From NCBI GenBank assembly GCA_903904605.1, contig CAIVDC010000073.1, positions 1 to 64,000 of the forward strand: a stretch of 64,000 bases of DNA, in the 5' to 3' direction. A program made the translations under genes and the position numbers. The stretch's first letter is position 1; the number at the start of each line of letters is the position of its first letter. Below are positions 35,196-45,184 of this stretch, in pieces. The notes under the pieces were generated by a model, which ran no database searches, was not told the DNA's origin, and was given only the letters and a program-made list of their open reading frames with translations. The DNA is from an uncultured Sterolibacterium sp. Lineage in GTDB: Bacteria; Pseudomonadota; Gammaproteobacteria; Burkholderiales; Rhodocyclaceae.

Positions 35196-35457
35196 GCATT
35201 CGTCGGCGGTTGTTGCCGGTCTGACAATCGGCAGCAGCCTGCAGCGGCGCCGCCAAGGCAGCGAAATTTCGGTTCTTACCGGTGCCGAAGCGGGACTGAG
35301 CTTGCATCTCGACCAGAACTGGAACTGCACCCGGACGGAATAATTGAATCGTTAGGCTCCGAGAGAGCATTCATGGCCGAGGTCCCTTCAGAGATGGATA
35401 AGTACCTGAAGCCCGCATCGTCGATGTTGCAAGTTCTCCCGTGCGGAAGTGAAGGCC

Positions 35458-36477
35458 ATGAAGTCCGATAAATCGCATAAACGCGTGTCCGCTAAAGAGA
35501 AGACAAGGCGGACTTTAAAAAAACACCTTGGTGTCTCGCTATACTATTTGTTGCGAGATCTTATGAACAGGAAGGATAAGTATCTATTCAACAAGAAGAC
35601 ATTCTGCGCAATTAAGGCGAAGCTGGCTGCGCGAAACGGCCAAGCAATTGCAGATGACTTGGAGTTTATAGAGTTCCTTCACAGTCAATTTCCTCATTTC
35701 GAGAGTGAGAAAGATGACTTGCAAAATCTGTTAACGGACGCCAGAACGACGTTCGATGAAATCTCAGCACTGGGGGTGCCCCTGGAAAATGCAAGAATAT
35801 TGGATATCGGCTGCGGCTACGGGGAAACACTATTAGCGTCCAACGAATACGGCGTAGGGTTCGCATTAGGAATTGATTACAACCCGGAATGCCGCAATGT
35901 TTTTGAAAAGCTCAAAAGCAATTTCGAACCGAGCAAAGTCGAGCATACCAATTACCTGTCTTGCGATTTCTTGAGTTCCGAGCTTGAGAGCGACAGTTTC
36001 GATGTGGTGATTTCAATTGCCAGTTTTGAGCATTATGACGATCCGGTGGCGGTGCTGAAAGCGTGTCATTGCGCCCTTAGAAAGGGAGGGTATCTTTTCG
36101 CCCAATTCGATCCGCTTTTCTTGAGTCCATTCGGTGCACATAGATTCGGAACTTCGGGAACTCCATATATCCAAAACCTTTTTTCTGATCAAACCGTCTT
36201 TGAGTTTCTTGCAGGCAAACGGGCAGATGCGCTTATTCATCCCAGCAAGAAAACTCAGTTGAGCATCAAAGATCCATACGCGGAAATGAACCGCTGGACT
36301 GTTAGACAATTTGATGAGCTATTCAGTCAGCCAGACCAATGGGAAGTCGTTTCCTATCGAAGAAGACAAATCTACAAGTATTATTTCATGTATCTGCTTT
36401 TCAGGACTGAACTTGCGAAATTTGCCGAAGAAGATCTTTTTACCGCAGGCATTACGATTCTCCTAAGAAAGAAATAG
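35458..36477 (+). CDS. class I SAM-dependent methyltransferase
   Basis: The ATG at 35458 gives 339 residues; a GTG three codons earlier is an alternative. After a lysine-rich N-terminus, ARILDIGCGYGETLLAS (motif I), ALGIDYNPECRNVFE (motif II), DSFDVVISIASFEHYDDPVAVLKACHCALRKGGYLFAQFDP show the complete fold. The substrate is likely a sugar or glycan precursor. It has the same low-GC composition as the previous methyltransferase and lies 262 bases after it, with no obvious gene in between. Confidence 0.82.
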   Translation: MKSDKSHKRVSAKEKTRRTLKKHLGVSLYYLLRDLMNRKDKYLFNKKTFCAIKAKLAARNGQAIADDLEFIEFLHSQFPHFESEKDDLQNLLTDARTTFDEISALGVPLENARILDIGCGYGETLLASNEYGVGFALGIDYNPECRNVFEKLKSNFEPSKVEHTNYLSCDFLSSELESDSFDVVISIASFEHYDDPVAVLKACHCALRKGGYLFAQFDPLFLSPFGAHRFGTSGTPYIQNLFSDQTVFEFLAGKRADALIHPSKKTQLSIKDPYAEMNRWTVRQFDELFSQPDQWEVVSYRRRQIYKYYFMYLLFRTELAKFAEEDLFTAGITILLRKK

Positions 36478-36745
36478 AGTCGTCCGGCGCTTGCCCTGGC
36501 ATCTTTCCCCTACGCACGAATGTGGGTACGGTGATGTTCGCTCAAGAGGCGAACGACGAAGCCAGGTCAAGGTGGAAGCAGTGCTTCCTGGCGTTATCCT
36601 CGTCACGGGACGGTCTCCGGAACGGCATAATATCTGTCGTCACGATTCACGGCCCCAGTCGCTGCCAAGCGTCCGCCGGCAGCTAGTCAGGAGTCCCGCG
36701 GGAAGTGCCTGAGCGCCGGGAGCCCATATTGCACGCCATGACGGC

Positions 36746-37546
36746 TCATTTCGCCGGCCCGCTCTGCCTGCGCCACGCCCGAAAATAGTCCACCTTGAAT
36801 GCGCCCGGCAACTCGTTTGCTTCCGGAAGGCCCATCCATTTGACGTTGATTTCAGTGCCCAGCTGAATCGCCATCGGTACATGCCAATCGGTGTTCGCCT
36901 TGGTGCGCACGAGTTTGCCGTCCAGGTACCACTTGATTTCCTTCTCATCCCATTCGAGGCCATACAGATGGTAGTCATTCGTGAGGGGGTTCGCCGTTTG
37001 CCATGTTTGCGGGTCCGAGCGGCGGGTCTGGTCGTTTTCCTGCTCTGCCGGGCCGTAATAGACATGGGCATTGGTATGAAGGCTCGATTCTTGCCCCTGT
37101 GCGGTACCCGCAATTTCGAAAATGTCGATTTCAAAGGAGGCGGCATCCGTCCATCGATACAGCCAAAACGCGCAGTCAACCCTAGACTTCATGACCTTGG
37201 CGCGGACCTCGAAATAACCGTACCTGACCATGACCTTGCTGCTGATATTGCCGGTGGTGAAGCTGTAGCCTGGAGGTGCTCCGGGTATGCTTTCCTTCCG
37301 GGCGAATAGGTTCAACTCGCCGCCCTCCAGTTGGGCATTGTAAGGCATCATCATCCCGGGTTTTCGCCCCAGGTAGGATGGATTCTGCTCGTTCGCCCAT
37401 TTTTTCGGGTTGAGTTGCGCCCCGTTGAATTCATCCCACAGTTCCGGGATCGGTTCCCAACTTCCGGTCGGTGGAGTATCAGCCAGCGCGCGCACCGGCA
37501 CGAAGAGAAAGGCGGCCAGCAATGGATAGAGGTATCTAGGGGACAT
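36746..37546 (-). CDS. glycoside hydrolase family 16 protein, exported
   Basis: The product has 266 residues with a signal peptide ending at about residue 22 (FLFVPVRALA). WDEFNGAQLNPKKWANEQN is the GH16 opening. GYFEVRAKVMKSRVDCAFWLYR and FEIDIFEIAG carry the ExDxxE catalytic motif (E-I-D-I-F-E). YHLYGLEWDEKEIKWYLDGKLVR is the following conserved strand pair. Family members cut beta-1,3/1,4-glucans, agarose or related glycans. Within an EPS locus it may trim or process the polymer. Its ATG overlaps the end of the glycosyltransferase gene by 11 bases. Confidence 0.9.
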   Translation of the reverse strand: MSPRYLYPLLAAFLFVPVRALADTPPTGSWEPIPELWDEFNGAQLNPKKWANEQNPSYLGRKPGMMMPYNAQLEGGELNLFARKESIPGAPPGYSFTTGNISSKVMVRYGYFEVRAKVMKSRVDCAFWLYRWTDAASFEIDIFEIAGTAQGQESSLHTNAHVYYGPAEQENDQTRRSDPQTWQTANPLTNDYHLYGLEWDEKEIKWYLDGKLVRTKANTDWHVPMAIQLGTEINVKWMGLPEANELPGAFKVDYFRAWRRQSGPAK

Positions 37547-38717
37547 TCTTCTTGTCTGGGGGAGGATGCCTGTCCGTACGAATCCAACGCAACTCGCGTT
37601 CGCGGATAAGGGAGGCGAGCACGATGACGGTTTTCCAGAGGATATACCACGGCACGTACACTGCCAGGCGCGGCAAGCTGCCGAGACTGCCGTAGCGCCA
37701 GGCAGCGATCAGATAATGGAGGAAGAGCGCCAGCACGAGAGCCAGGGACAGAACCCTTTGCAGAGGGTCACCGAGGATCAGCGGCGGAAGAAGCAAAAGG
37801 ACGATTACGCTGACCGGTGGCATGATCACGTCAAGAAGACCGTCTAGAGCATAAGAGTCCCCCTTCACTGCACGCAGCAACAGCTCGGGCGCGTACCGCC
37901 CGATCATCTTCAGGCGGCCGCGCTCCCAACGCACCCGCTGTACTTCGGAGCCGCGGCCGCCCATCGGCATCTGAGCCTTGACCCACACCTGGTCGGCGAA
38001 AGCGACCCTGTAGCCGGCCTTGAGCAGGTGCATGTGATACTCGATATCCTCGACGATGGAATGGGCCAGATAAGGTACCCTGGCGACCACCTCCCGGCTC
38101 AGGCAGAAGCCATTGCCGTATATACCGCTGGACATCCCCAGGGCCGTCCGGCCCTGGGGCCGCAGGCCGTTGAATGAGGCGGTGGTCAATTCCATCGCAC
38201 GGGTACGGACCGACTCTTCCGGATTCGCCACGCCATAACGTATCTGCACGGCCTGGGCGCCGCTCTCGAGCATGCGGTCCACCTGCCTCAGGGTGTCCGG
38301 ATGCAGGTGGGAGTCGGCATCCATGATCAGGAAGGCGTCCCACTCCTCTTTGCGCAGCATGCTCAGGGCGTCGTTGAGTGCCTGCCCGTTGCCCGGGTTG
38401 CCGCTGCGTTCCAGCACCCTGGCGCCGCCGGCGCTGGCTTTCGCGCAGGTGTCATCAGTGCAGTTGTCGGCGATCACCAGAAGGCCATAGCGGTCACGGG
38501 GATAACTTTGCCTCATCAGATCCGCCACCGTCTCGGTGATGAGCAGGCTCTCGTTGTGGGCCGGCACGAGCACCGCAATGCGTCTCGGCTTCGGGCCCTC
38601 CTGGGTCGGCCGGCGTGGCAGGAAAGAAGCCAGGGTGAGGAGGAGAAGATAGAATATCGGCAGGGCTGCTATGATCAGGAGCACCCAGGTAAAAATGGAA
38701 ATGATTGTCTCGACCAC
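37536..38717 (-). CDS. family 2 glycosyltransferase, membrane-bound
   Basis: The product has 393 residues and starts with GTG. An N-terminal helix (ETIISIFTWVLLIIAALPIFYLLLL) precedes the GT-A domain with RRIAVLVPAHNESLLI, DADSHLHPDT (DxD region) and VQRVRWERGRLKMI, the QxxRW motif of processive-type enzymes. Further helices follow near residues 295-375. It probably adds sugar residues on the cytoplasmic face of the inner membrane. It is divergent from the GT4 gene, whose start is 28 bases away. Confidence 0.9.
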   Translation of the reverse strand: MVETIISIFTWVLLIIAALPIFYLLLLTLASFLPRRPTQEGPKPRRIAVLVPAHNESLLITETVADLMRQSYPRDRYGLLVIADNCTDDTCAKASAGGARVLERSGNPGNGQALNDALSMLRKEEWDAFLIMDADSHLHPDTLRQVDRMLESGAQAVQIRYGVANPEESVRTRAMELTTASFNGLRPQGRTALGMSSGIYGNGFCLSREVVARVPYLAHSIVEDIEYHMHLLKAGYRVAFADQVWVKAQMPMGGRGSEVQRVRWERGRLKMIGRYAPELLLRAVKGDSYALDGLLDVIMPPVSVIVLLLLPPLILGDPLQRVLSLALVLALFLHYLIAAWRYGSLGSLPRLAVYVPWYILWKTVIVLASLIRERELRWIRTDRHPPPDKKNVP

Positions 38718-38744
38718 AAACTCTCTCCCGCTTGCTACTGCAAT

Positions 38745-40040
38745 ATGACGGCAATGAAGTCAACTCCGCCGGACAATGTCGATACGCTACCACACCCTGC
38801 GGACGAAGGTTTGCGGACAGCGGATGGGACAAGTAACGAGACGGCTCGCGCGCCGCGGCGGATCATCTTTCTGAATTCGATCTTCCCTTGCCTGAGTGAA
38901 ACATTCGTCTACGATCAGTATGAGGTGCTGCGCCGTGCCGGTTTGCCGATGGAAATCACATCCAACAGGCCGCCGCCCGAAAGCCAGGTTCATCCGCACA
39001 TGCGCGCAATCCAGTGCGAGGTCTTCACGTTCTTGCAGGCGACTGTATGGCAAGTCTTGGCTGCCCATAGCCTTGCCCTGCTGCGCCATCCCGTGCGCTA
39101 CCTGACGGCCCTTTGCCGACTGCCGTCTGCCGAGGCGTCGTTGCGCACCAGCCTCGCCTGTCTGACCGGAGCCGCGCTGCTTCTTCGCCGTTTCGATCGC
39201 GCGCCACGGCCTAGACTCCACGCGCACTTCACCTACGATGCAGCCGGGGTTGCCCTTTGGGCGGCGCGGCTGTCGGGTATCAAATATTCCCTCACCCTGC
39301 ATGGCGCCGATCTCATTTTCGACTACCCTCCCGATCTTGCGGCCAAACTCGCGGAAGCCGACGCCCTGGTCTCCATTTCCCGGTTCAACGTCGACTTCAT
39401 CCGCAGCCACTTCCCTCTGGTCGATGCCGAAAAGATTACGGTGATTCCGCTGGGAATACCGCCGCTGGAAGCGGCGACAGCCCACCCCTGCGCGTCTGAC
39501 GGCCCGTTCCGCATCCTGAATGTGGGCCGACTGTCCGAGCACAAGGCGCAACATCTGCTCATCGATGCCTGTGCCATCCTCGCCGGACGTGGCCATGATT
39601 TCCGCTGCGACATCGTCGGCGAAGGGCCGAAAAGACAGTTCTTGGAAGAGCGCATCCGGCAACTCCATTTGGCAGGCAAGGTCAGGCTGCTCGGGCCTAA
39701 GTATCATCACGAAGTGCTCGCCCTGTACGCCGAAACAAGTCTCTTCGTGTTGTGCAGCATTACCGAGGGCATGCCTCTGGTACTCATGGAAGCGATGCGG
39801 GCGGGTGTGCCGGTGGTGGCCCCTGCGCTTTCCGCCATCCCGGAACTCATCGGCGACGGTGGGGTCCTGGTGCCGCCGGCCGCCCCGGATGCCTTGGCCG
39901 ATGCCATCGAGCGCTTCATGGCGGGCGAGATGAATGTCGCCTTCCTGACGGAAACAGCGCGAAACAGAGTCGAGGCGGAATTCGATCTCGAAACCAACGC
40001 CCTGAGATTCAAGTCGTTCCTCGAATCTCTGGAGGCGTAA
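38745..40040 (+). CDS. family 4 glycosyltransferase
   Basis: The ATG at 38745 is followed by another at 38754; the longer form gives 431 residues. RRIIFLNSIFPCLSETFVYDQYEVLRRAGLP, LHAHFTYDAAGVALWAARLSGIKYSLTLHGADLIF, ITVIPLGIPPLEA and the EGMPLVLMEAMRAGVPVVAP (EX7E) are the GT-B family 4 signatures. It is the only plus-strand gene in this stretch of the EPS locus. It is convergent with the sugar transferase gene at 40080, with a hairpin between them. Confidence 0.9.
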   Translation: MTAMKSTPPDNVDTLPHPADEGLRTADGTSNETARAPRRIIFLNSIFPCLSETFVYDQYEVLRRAGLPMEITSNRPPPESQVHPHMRAIQCEVFTFLQATVWQVLAAHSLALLRHPVRYLTALCRLPSAEASLRTSLACLTGAALLLRRFDRAPRPRLHAHFTYDAAGVALWAARLSGIKYSLTLHGADLIFDYPPDLAAKLAEADALVSISRFNVDFIRSHFPLVDAEKITVIPLGIPPLEAATAHPCASDGPFRILNVGRLSEHKAQHLLIDACAILAGRGHDFRCDIVGEGPKRQFLEERIRQLHLAGKVRLLGPKYHHEVLALYAETSLFVLCSITEGMPLVLMEAMRAGVPVVAPALSAIPELIGDGGVLVPPAAPDALADAIERFMAGEMNVAFLTETARNRVEAEFDLETNALRFKSFLESLEA

Positions 40041-40058
40041 CGGCGGAGACATCCGCCG
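40041..40058. terminator. GC-rich hairpin between convergent genes
   Basis: CGGCGGA and TCCGCCG form a perfect seven-base stem with a GACA loop, directly after the stop of the GT4 gene and 22 bases before the stop of the sugar-transferase gene. No T run follows, so it is a candidate bidirectional terminator rather than a certain one. Confidence 0.45.
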
Positions 40059-40079
40059 GCGCAGGCCGAGGCCGGAACC

Positions 40080-41549
40080 TCAGCGGTCGCCTCTGCCCAG
40101 GAGGACCACCGGAATGGTCTTGGCCAGGATGGCGAGATCGGTTGCCAGTTTCCAGTTGTCGATGTACTCCAGATCCATCTCCATCCACTCATCGAAGCTG
40201 ATATTCTCGCGACCCGGCGCGATCTGCCAGGTGCCGGTGAGGCCCGGCAGAACGCTCAGGCGTCGGCGCTGGGAGGTGCCGTCGATCCGGGCATAGTCGT
40301 TCAATGAAACAGGCCTGGGGCCGACCAGGCTCATGTCGCCCTTGAGGACGTTGAACAGTTGCGGCAGTTCGTCGAGGTTGGTCCTGCGCAGCCAGCGTCC
40401 CACGGCGGTGACGCGCGGATCGTTCTTCATCTTGAAGGCAGCGCCGGTGCGCTCGTTCCGCGATCTCAATTCCTCCTGCAACTCGTCGGCTCCCCGGATC
40501 ATGGTCCTGAATTTATACAGATGAAAGATCCGCCGGTTATAACCAAAGCGCTCCTGGACGAACATCACCGGCATGCCGCTGTTGAGAACGATGAAGATGG
40601 CCAAGACCAGCATGATCGGCGCGCTCACGACGATGAGCAGAAATGATATCAGGACGTCGAGCAGGCGTTTGGTGATGAAGGCAAGGCTGAGCTGGTGGCC
40701 GGAAAATATCACGACGTCGATTCCGATCGCGCCATGCGAGGCGGGCATGGTTTCGGCGCGGATCCGATATTTCTTGTAGCGGACGATCTCCTTGAATAGC
40801 TGGTCGGCGGGGAAGCGCACCGAGATTCCCATGACATAGGCCAGGTCGATGACCTTATTGATTTCGTCGCGACTTGCATGGACGGGCATGATGACAACAA
40901 CCTCGTCCACAATCGTCTTCTCCAGCAGGGCGGGAAAATCGCGCAACCTGCCGATGTAGGGCGAGGCCTTAGTCTTCTTGTCGAAGATTTCGTCATCGAG
41001 GAAGCCGAGCAGCCTGTACCCGATCTCCTGATTCGCCTTCACCATCTCCGCGTAAGACAGGGCGGCCTCGTTGGTTCCGATGATGAGGACGTTGCGCTCG
41101 TTGCGGTCGCCAAGATTGACGCTTCTCAGGGAGAAACGCGTGATCCTGCGCAACAGCAGATCGACGAAGGTCACGCAAGGCAGGAAGACGGAGAAGAACA
41201 GGGGCGTAAATAGCGCGATGTGAAAAAACAGGCCCGAAGCGGCGAATATGATGCAGCCTATGGCGCTGGCCTTGCCTATGGCGGCCGCCTCAGCCAGCCA
41301 GTCCCGCCTGCGGCTCTGAGGCTGGTATAGATCCATCCACTGATAGGACATCAGCCACAGGCCGACCAGGATCATGAAACCTGCGACGTTGCCGACCGTA
41401 TAGCGGGTCGACAGCGTGTCGATGAGGGAAAACCCGGTCTGGATCATGCTGGAAAACTCAGTGGCGCCGAGAAACGCCACGAGCAAAGCCAGCAGGTCCG
41501 CTAGCGCCGAAGCTCGAGCGATGATCTGGTGTTTGGTATGTAGCAGCAT
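40080..41549 (-). CDS. polyprenyl-phosphate sugar-1-phosphate transferase (EPS priming enzyme)
   Basis: The product has 489 residues. Four to five N-terminal helices (residues 10-130) are followed by a CoA-binding-like domain ([19 protein letters not shown]), then the bacterial sugar transferase domain: [73 protein letters not shown] and [14 protein letters not shown]. This is the architecture of undecaprenyl-phosphate glucose/galactose phosphotransferases that start EPS repeat units. It is the last gene of the minus-strand EPS operon. Confidence 0.94.
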   Translation of the reverse strand: MLLHTKHQIIARASALADLLALLVAFLGATEFSSMIQTGFSLIDTLSTRYTVGNVAGFMILVGLWLMSYQWMDLYQPQSRRRDWLAEAAAIGKASAIGCIIFAASGLFFHIALFTPLFFSVFLPCVTFVDLLLRRITRFSLRSVNLGDRNERNVLIIGTNEAALSYAEMVKANQEIGYRLLGFLDDEIFDKKTKASPYIGRLRDFPALLEKTIVDEVVVIMPVHASRDEINKVIDLAYVMGISVRFPADQLFKEIVRYKKYRIRAETMPASHGAIGIDVVIFSGHQLSLAFITKRLLDVLISFLLIVVSAPIMLVLAIFIVLNSGMPVMFVQERFGYNRRIFHLYKFRTMIRGADELQEELRSRNERTGAAFKMKNDPRVTAVGRWLRRTNLDELPQLFNVLKGDMSLVGPRPVSLNDYARIDGTSQRRRLSVLPGLTGTWQIAPGRENISFDEWMEMDLEYIDNWKLATDLAILAKTIPVVLLGRGDR

Positions 41550-41617
41550 AATCTTTTCTCCGACTTACCTTTCAGTTCCTTAACCACGCCGACTGCCCCG
41601 CATCACGATGAAGCAAG

Positions 41618-42385
41618 CTATCTATTGAGATTCGCCGCACTCATGCCGAGCCGGCTCAACAACACCCGCCACAGGAAGAGCGGATTGCCGATGAGATAGC
41701 GCCGCCAGGTGTAGGCGGGCTGGACAGCCAGACGGTACAGCCACTCCAGGCCATTCCGGGTCATCCAGGGCGGACCGCGTTTGATTCGGCCGGTATATAG
41801 GCGTGCCATGCCGCCTACGGCAAGCGCCACCGGCGGCTGCAGGCGATGCCGGTTCGCCCACACCCACTTTTCCTGGATCGGCATGCTCATGCCCACGAGC
41901 AAAATCTTCGCACCGCTGGCATTGATCACGTCCACCACGGCATCGCTGTCCGGCCCGGTCTTCTTGAAAAAACCATGGTGGCAGCCGGCCAGCCGGCATT
42001 TCGGGTGCCGTCTCGCCAGTTCGCGCCGGAAGTCTTCCCCCACCGGGTCGATGTCGCCCAAGTGAAATACCGGCCAATCCCGCTCGACACAAAGGGCGAA
42101 CAGGTCATCCACCCAGTCGCCGTAGGCCAAGCGCTCGCCCACTTCGACGCCGGCGATGGCCGCCCCCCACTGAACACCGGCGCCGTCCACGAAGACCAGA
42201 TCCGACGCATTGAGAATTGCGCGGAACTCGGCATCGCGGTAGGCCAGGTTCATGGCCTGGATATTGACGTTGTTGATGATCCCGCCATGCCCGGTTTCCA
42301 CCGCCCGGGCGATCGTATCGAGCAAGCCGCCGCGGTCAACGACATGGATCTTGACCCCCAGTATTTCGGTGATGGGGTAGCTCAC
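41618..42385 (-). CDS. WecB/TagA/CpsF-family glycosyltransferase
   Basis: The product has 255 residues. GIINNVNIQAMNLAYRD, ASDLVFVDGAGVQWGAAIAG, LGDIDPVGEDFRREL and SGAKILLVGMSMPIQEKWV match the GT26 family, including the conserved Asp in the FVDG motif. It adds a ManNAc(A)- or glucuronic-type sugar to the lipid-linked intermediate. Its ATG overlaps the stop of the GT4 gene by four bases. Confidence 0.92.
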   Translation of the reverse strand: MSYPITEILGVKIHVVDRGGLLDTIARAVETGHGGIINNVNIQAMNLAYRDAEFRAILNASDLVFVDGAGVQWGAAIAGVEVGERLAYGDWVDDLFALCVERDWPVFHLGDIDPVGEDFRRELARRHPKCRLAGCHHGFFKKTGPDSDAVVDVINASGAKILLVGMSMPIQEKWVWANRHRLQPPVALAVGGMARLYTGRIKRGPPWMTRNGLEWLYRLAVQPAYTWRRYLIGNPLFLWRVLLSRLGMSAANLNR

Positions 42386-43587
42386 GGCGCTCGTCCTTGC
42401 CGAGATTTTCGATGGACATTGTCGAGCAGATCGAAAACCTGCTCGGCGTTATGTTGCCAGGTGTAATCCCGCTCGATGCGCAGACGCGCCGCAGCACCCA
42501 TTTGCCTGCGCAGCTCCGCGTCCCTGGTCAGCACGTCCAGCGCCGTGCCCAGTTCGTCCAAGCTGCCTTGAGCGAACAACAGACCTTCCTTCCCGTCCAG
42601 CAAGGTCGCGGCCACGGGGCCAGTGCGAACGCCCACCGTGGGTTTGGCCATGGCCATATATTCGAACAGCTTCAGAGGCGAGCAGTAATAGGCCGTGTTG
42701 GGCAACGTGGTGATATCCATGGCCGCGAGGTAGGGAGGAATGTCCCGAGGGGGAACAAAGCCCGTCACCGTGATGTGAGGAGCCAGATCCGGGGCCGCGA
42801 TGCGAGCGAGCAGTGGCCGCCACTGCGCATTGGCTTGCCCGACCAGCAGCAGGTGTATGGAGGAGTGGTCCTTCAGCAGCCGCTCAAAGGCATCGACGAG
42901 AAGGTCGAGACCATGCCAGGGGGCGAAGCTGCCGACGAAACCGTAGACCACCGCATCGTCGGCGATGCCGAAGCGCCGGCGTATCTCCTTGCCCGAGATC
43001 CCCGGAGCGAAGCTCTCGATGTCCACGCCATTGGGTATGGTCACGACCGGTTTGCCGCCGCCGTCGGCCCGCATCGGGCCTGCCAGTTCCTCGCTCACGG
43101 CAAAGGCTCCGTGCGCCAACTTCAGGGCATGGCGGTTGCTGAACAGTCTCTTCAAGCCGGGCATTTGCCGGTAATTACTGGGGTGTTCCTCCCGGTCCGG
43201 GCTGTTGACCTCGATCACCGACGGGATGCCCAGCCAGCGGCAGGCCCAGAGCAGGGAAAGCGCCTCGCCTTCGAAGCGCATCAGGACGATGTCCGGTTTT
43301 TCCCGGGCCAGATACCGCCAGTGGCCGAAAACGTGCCGGACCTGTAAGGCGAAGACCATGATGTCGCGGAGGTAGAAGCGGCCCAGCCTGCGCCTGAGGT
43401 TGCGCAGGAAGCTCGTCCGCTCGGCGCGCCCCCCGTCACCCGCCACGAGCGGCGGCGCCAATACGCTGAACTGGATTGCTTTGGCTGTGCACAGCTTGCG
43501 AAAAGCCGCCTCGAACTCCCTCGTGTGCACGAAGGAACCGTCACGTTCGTAGCACTGATAATGGGCGTAGAGAATCCTCTTGATCAT
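42382..43587 (-). CDS. family 4 glycosyltransferase
   Basis: The start at 43587 (MIKRILYAHYQCYERDGSF) was chosen as the usual GT4 beginning; the frame is open 19 codons upstream. The product has 401 residues. IPSVIEVNSPDREEHPSN, PVVTIPNGVDIESF, VVYGFVGSFAPWHGLDLLVDAFERL and SPLKLFEYMAMAKPTVGVRTGP are the GT-B elements. The sugar is unknown. It is in the core EPS operon. Confidence 0.92.
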   Translation of the reverse strand: MIKRILYAHYQCYERDGSFVHTREFEAAFRKLCTAKAIQFSVLAPPLVAGDGGRAERTSFLRNLRRRLGRFYLRDIMVFALQVRHVFGHWRYLAREKPDIVLMRFEGEALSLLWACRWLGIPSVIEVNSPDREEHPSNYRQMPGLKRLFSNRHALKLAHGAFAVSEELAGPMRADGGGKPVVTIPNGVDIESFAPGISGKEIRRRFGIADDAVVYGFVGSFAPWHGLDLLVDAFERLLKDHSSIHLLLVGQANAQWRPLLARIAAPDLAPHITVTGFVPPRDIPPYLAAMDITTLPNTAYYCSPLKLFEYMAMAKPTVGVRTGPVAATLLDGKEGLLFAQGSLDELGTALDVLTRDAELRRQMGAAARLRIERDYTWQHNAEQVFDLLDNVHRKSRQGRAP

Positions 43588-43675
43588 GACGGTAGGTCGG
43601 ACTTCAGCCCGACATGTGTGCTTGTTGGCAGATCGGTCCGACATGTTCTCACAAGGAGACTGAATTGTTGAGACT

Positions 43676-45184
43676 TCATTGAAAGCGCCGCAGCAGCCAT
43701 CCGCGGATAACCGGCGGGGCGTGGTGGCCGTAGTTCAGGGCGAGCCAGGCGGGCATTTTGCCGATGATGCGTACGGGAAGGTATAAGACACAGAGCAGGG
43801 AAGCTATCGCAGAGACCGCCACGAGGATCACCAGCATGATCGTCGCAGGCAGGGGCGCCATCGTCCGGCTCAGGACTGCCATGACCAGGATCTGCCCCAG
43901 CACCACCGCTGCTGCCACCGCCAGGCCGGGAAGCTGGGCCCCGACAAACTCCTGCCAGGAACTGCGCAGTATCCTTCCGGCCAGCTGCGCCATGCTGAGA
44001 TAGAAGACGAGAGAGCTGATCACCACGGCCCAGCCGGCCCCCTCGATCCCGTAACGCACCAGGCCGAGACAGCCGACGGTCATGACCAGCAGGGAAAGGA
44101 TCTGACGGCGCACCTCGGCATAGGGGTGTCCCGTGGCCTGGACCACCGGAGCGGCCATGTTGGTAACGACTTTGATCATGCCGGCGAGGGAGAGAATGCG
44201 CAATACCGACGTGGCGCCCTGCCAGTTTTCGCCGTACAGTCCGAGGATGACGAATTTTGCGCCCATCGCCAGTCCCGCCAATAGGGGGAAGGAAATCAGG
44301 GCGACGAGATTCACCACCTTCAGATAGGCTTCCTTGAGCCGCTCGCGCTCGTCGCGTATTTCGGCAAAGGACGGGAACATCACGGCCGAGAGCGTCGCGG
44401 CGATCCTGTTCAGCGGCAGCGTGCACAGTTGCATGGCGCGGGTGTACAGGCCCAGCAAGGCCGGATTCAGGAACCTGCCGATGATCAGGCTATCCACGTT
44501 GTTGGAGAGGAAGTTGATGCTGACGATCAGGCTCATGCCGCTGCCGAAGCCGAGCAGATCCTTGGCTTCGCGCCTGGGCAGGCGGAACGCAAGTTTCGGC
44601 GGCGACAGATAGAACAAGGCACATGCCGTGACCAGCGCCGAGGCCGTGCTGCCCAAGACCAGGCTCCAGACGCCGAACCCCGCCAAAGCGAGACTGACGG
44701 CTACGCCGGCATAACCCAGCAGGTAGGCGCTGATGTCCACCCGGACCAGGTATTTGAAATCGAGTCGGCGCAGCAGCAGGCCGCGACTGACGGCGGAAAG
44801 GGAAGTGAACCACAGGCCGACGGACAGGACGCGCAGCATGTCGGCGACCTGCGGTCTGCCGAAAAAATCCGCGGCGGTCTCGGCGATGCTCCAGATCAGC
44901 ACGACCAGCAAGCTTCCCATCACCAGGGAAAACGTCGTGGCGATTCTGATATGCGCCTCCTCGATCTCCTTGAGGCGAATGATGGACGAGCCCATGCCCA
45001 AATCGGAAACCAGTTCGGCAAAGCTGATGAAGACCATGGCGACGGCCAGCAGACCGAAATCGGACGGAGGCAGAAGCCGTGCCAGGATGACTCCAACCAC
45101 CAGCCCCAGAGATGTCTGGCTGAAGACCCGCAGGAAGTTCCAATTGATCCCACGCAGGGTGCGCTGTTTGTGGGATTCAGGCAT
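43676..45184 (-). CDS. lipopolysaccharide/EPS flippase (Wzx-like, PST family)
   Basis: The product has 502 residues and about 14 hydrophobic segments. LGLVVGVILARLLPPSDFGLLAVAMVFISFAELVSDLGMGSSIIR is the classic opening of MATE/MOP polysaccharide transporters. NNVDSLIIGRFLNPALLGLYTRAMQL and the repeated-helix second half agree. It flips lipid-linked oligosaccharide across the inner membrane. Its start overlaps the stop of the polymerase gene by eight bases. Confidence 0.93.
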   Translation of the reverse strand: MPESHKQRTLRGINWNFLRVFSQTSLGLVVGVILARLLPPSDFGLLAVAMVFISFAELVSDLGMGSSIIRLKEIEEAHIRIATTFSLVMGSLLVVLIWSIAETAADFFGRPQVADMLRVLSVGLWFTSLSAVSRGLLLRRLDFKYLVRVDISAYLLGYAGVAVSLALAGFGVWSLVLGSTASALVTACALFYLSPPKLAFRLPRREAKDLLGFGSGMSLIVSINFLSNNVDSLIIGRFLNPALLGLYTRAMQLCTLPLNRIAATLSAVMFPSFAEIRDERERLKEAYLKVVNLVALISFPLLAGLAMGAKFVILGLYGENWQGATSVLRILSLAGMIKVVTNMAAPVVQATGHPYAEVRRQILSLLVMTVGCLGLVRYGIEGAGWAVVISSLVFYLSMAQLAGRILRSSWQEFVGAQLPGLAVAAAVVLGQILVMAVLSRTMAPLPATIMLVILVAVSAIASLLCVLYLPVRIIGKMPAWLALNYGHHAPPVIRGWLLRRFQ

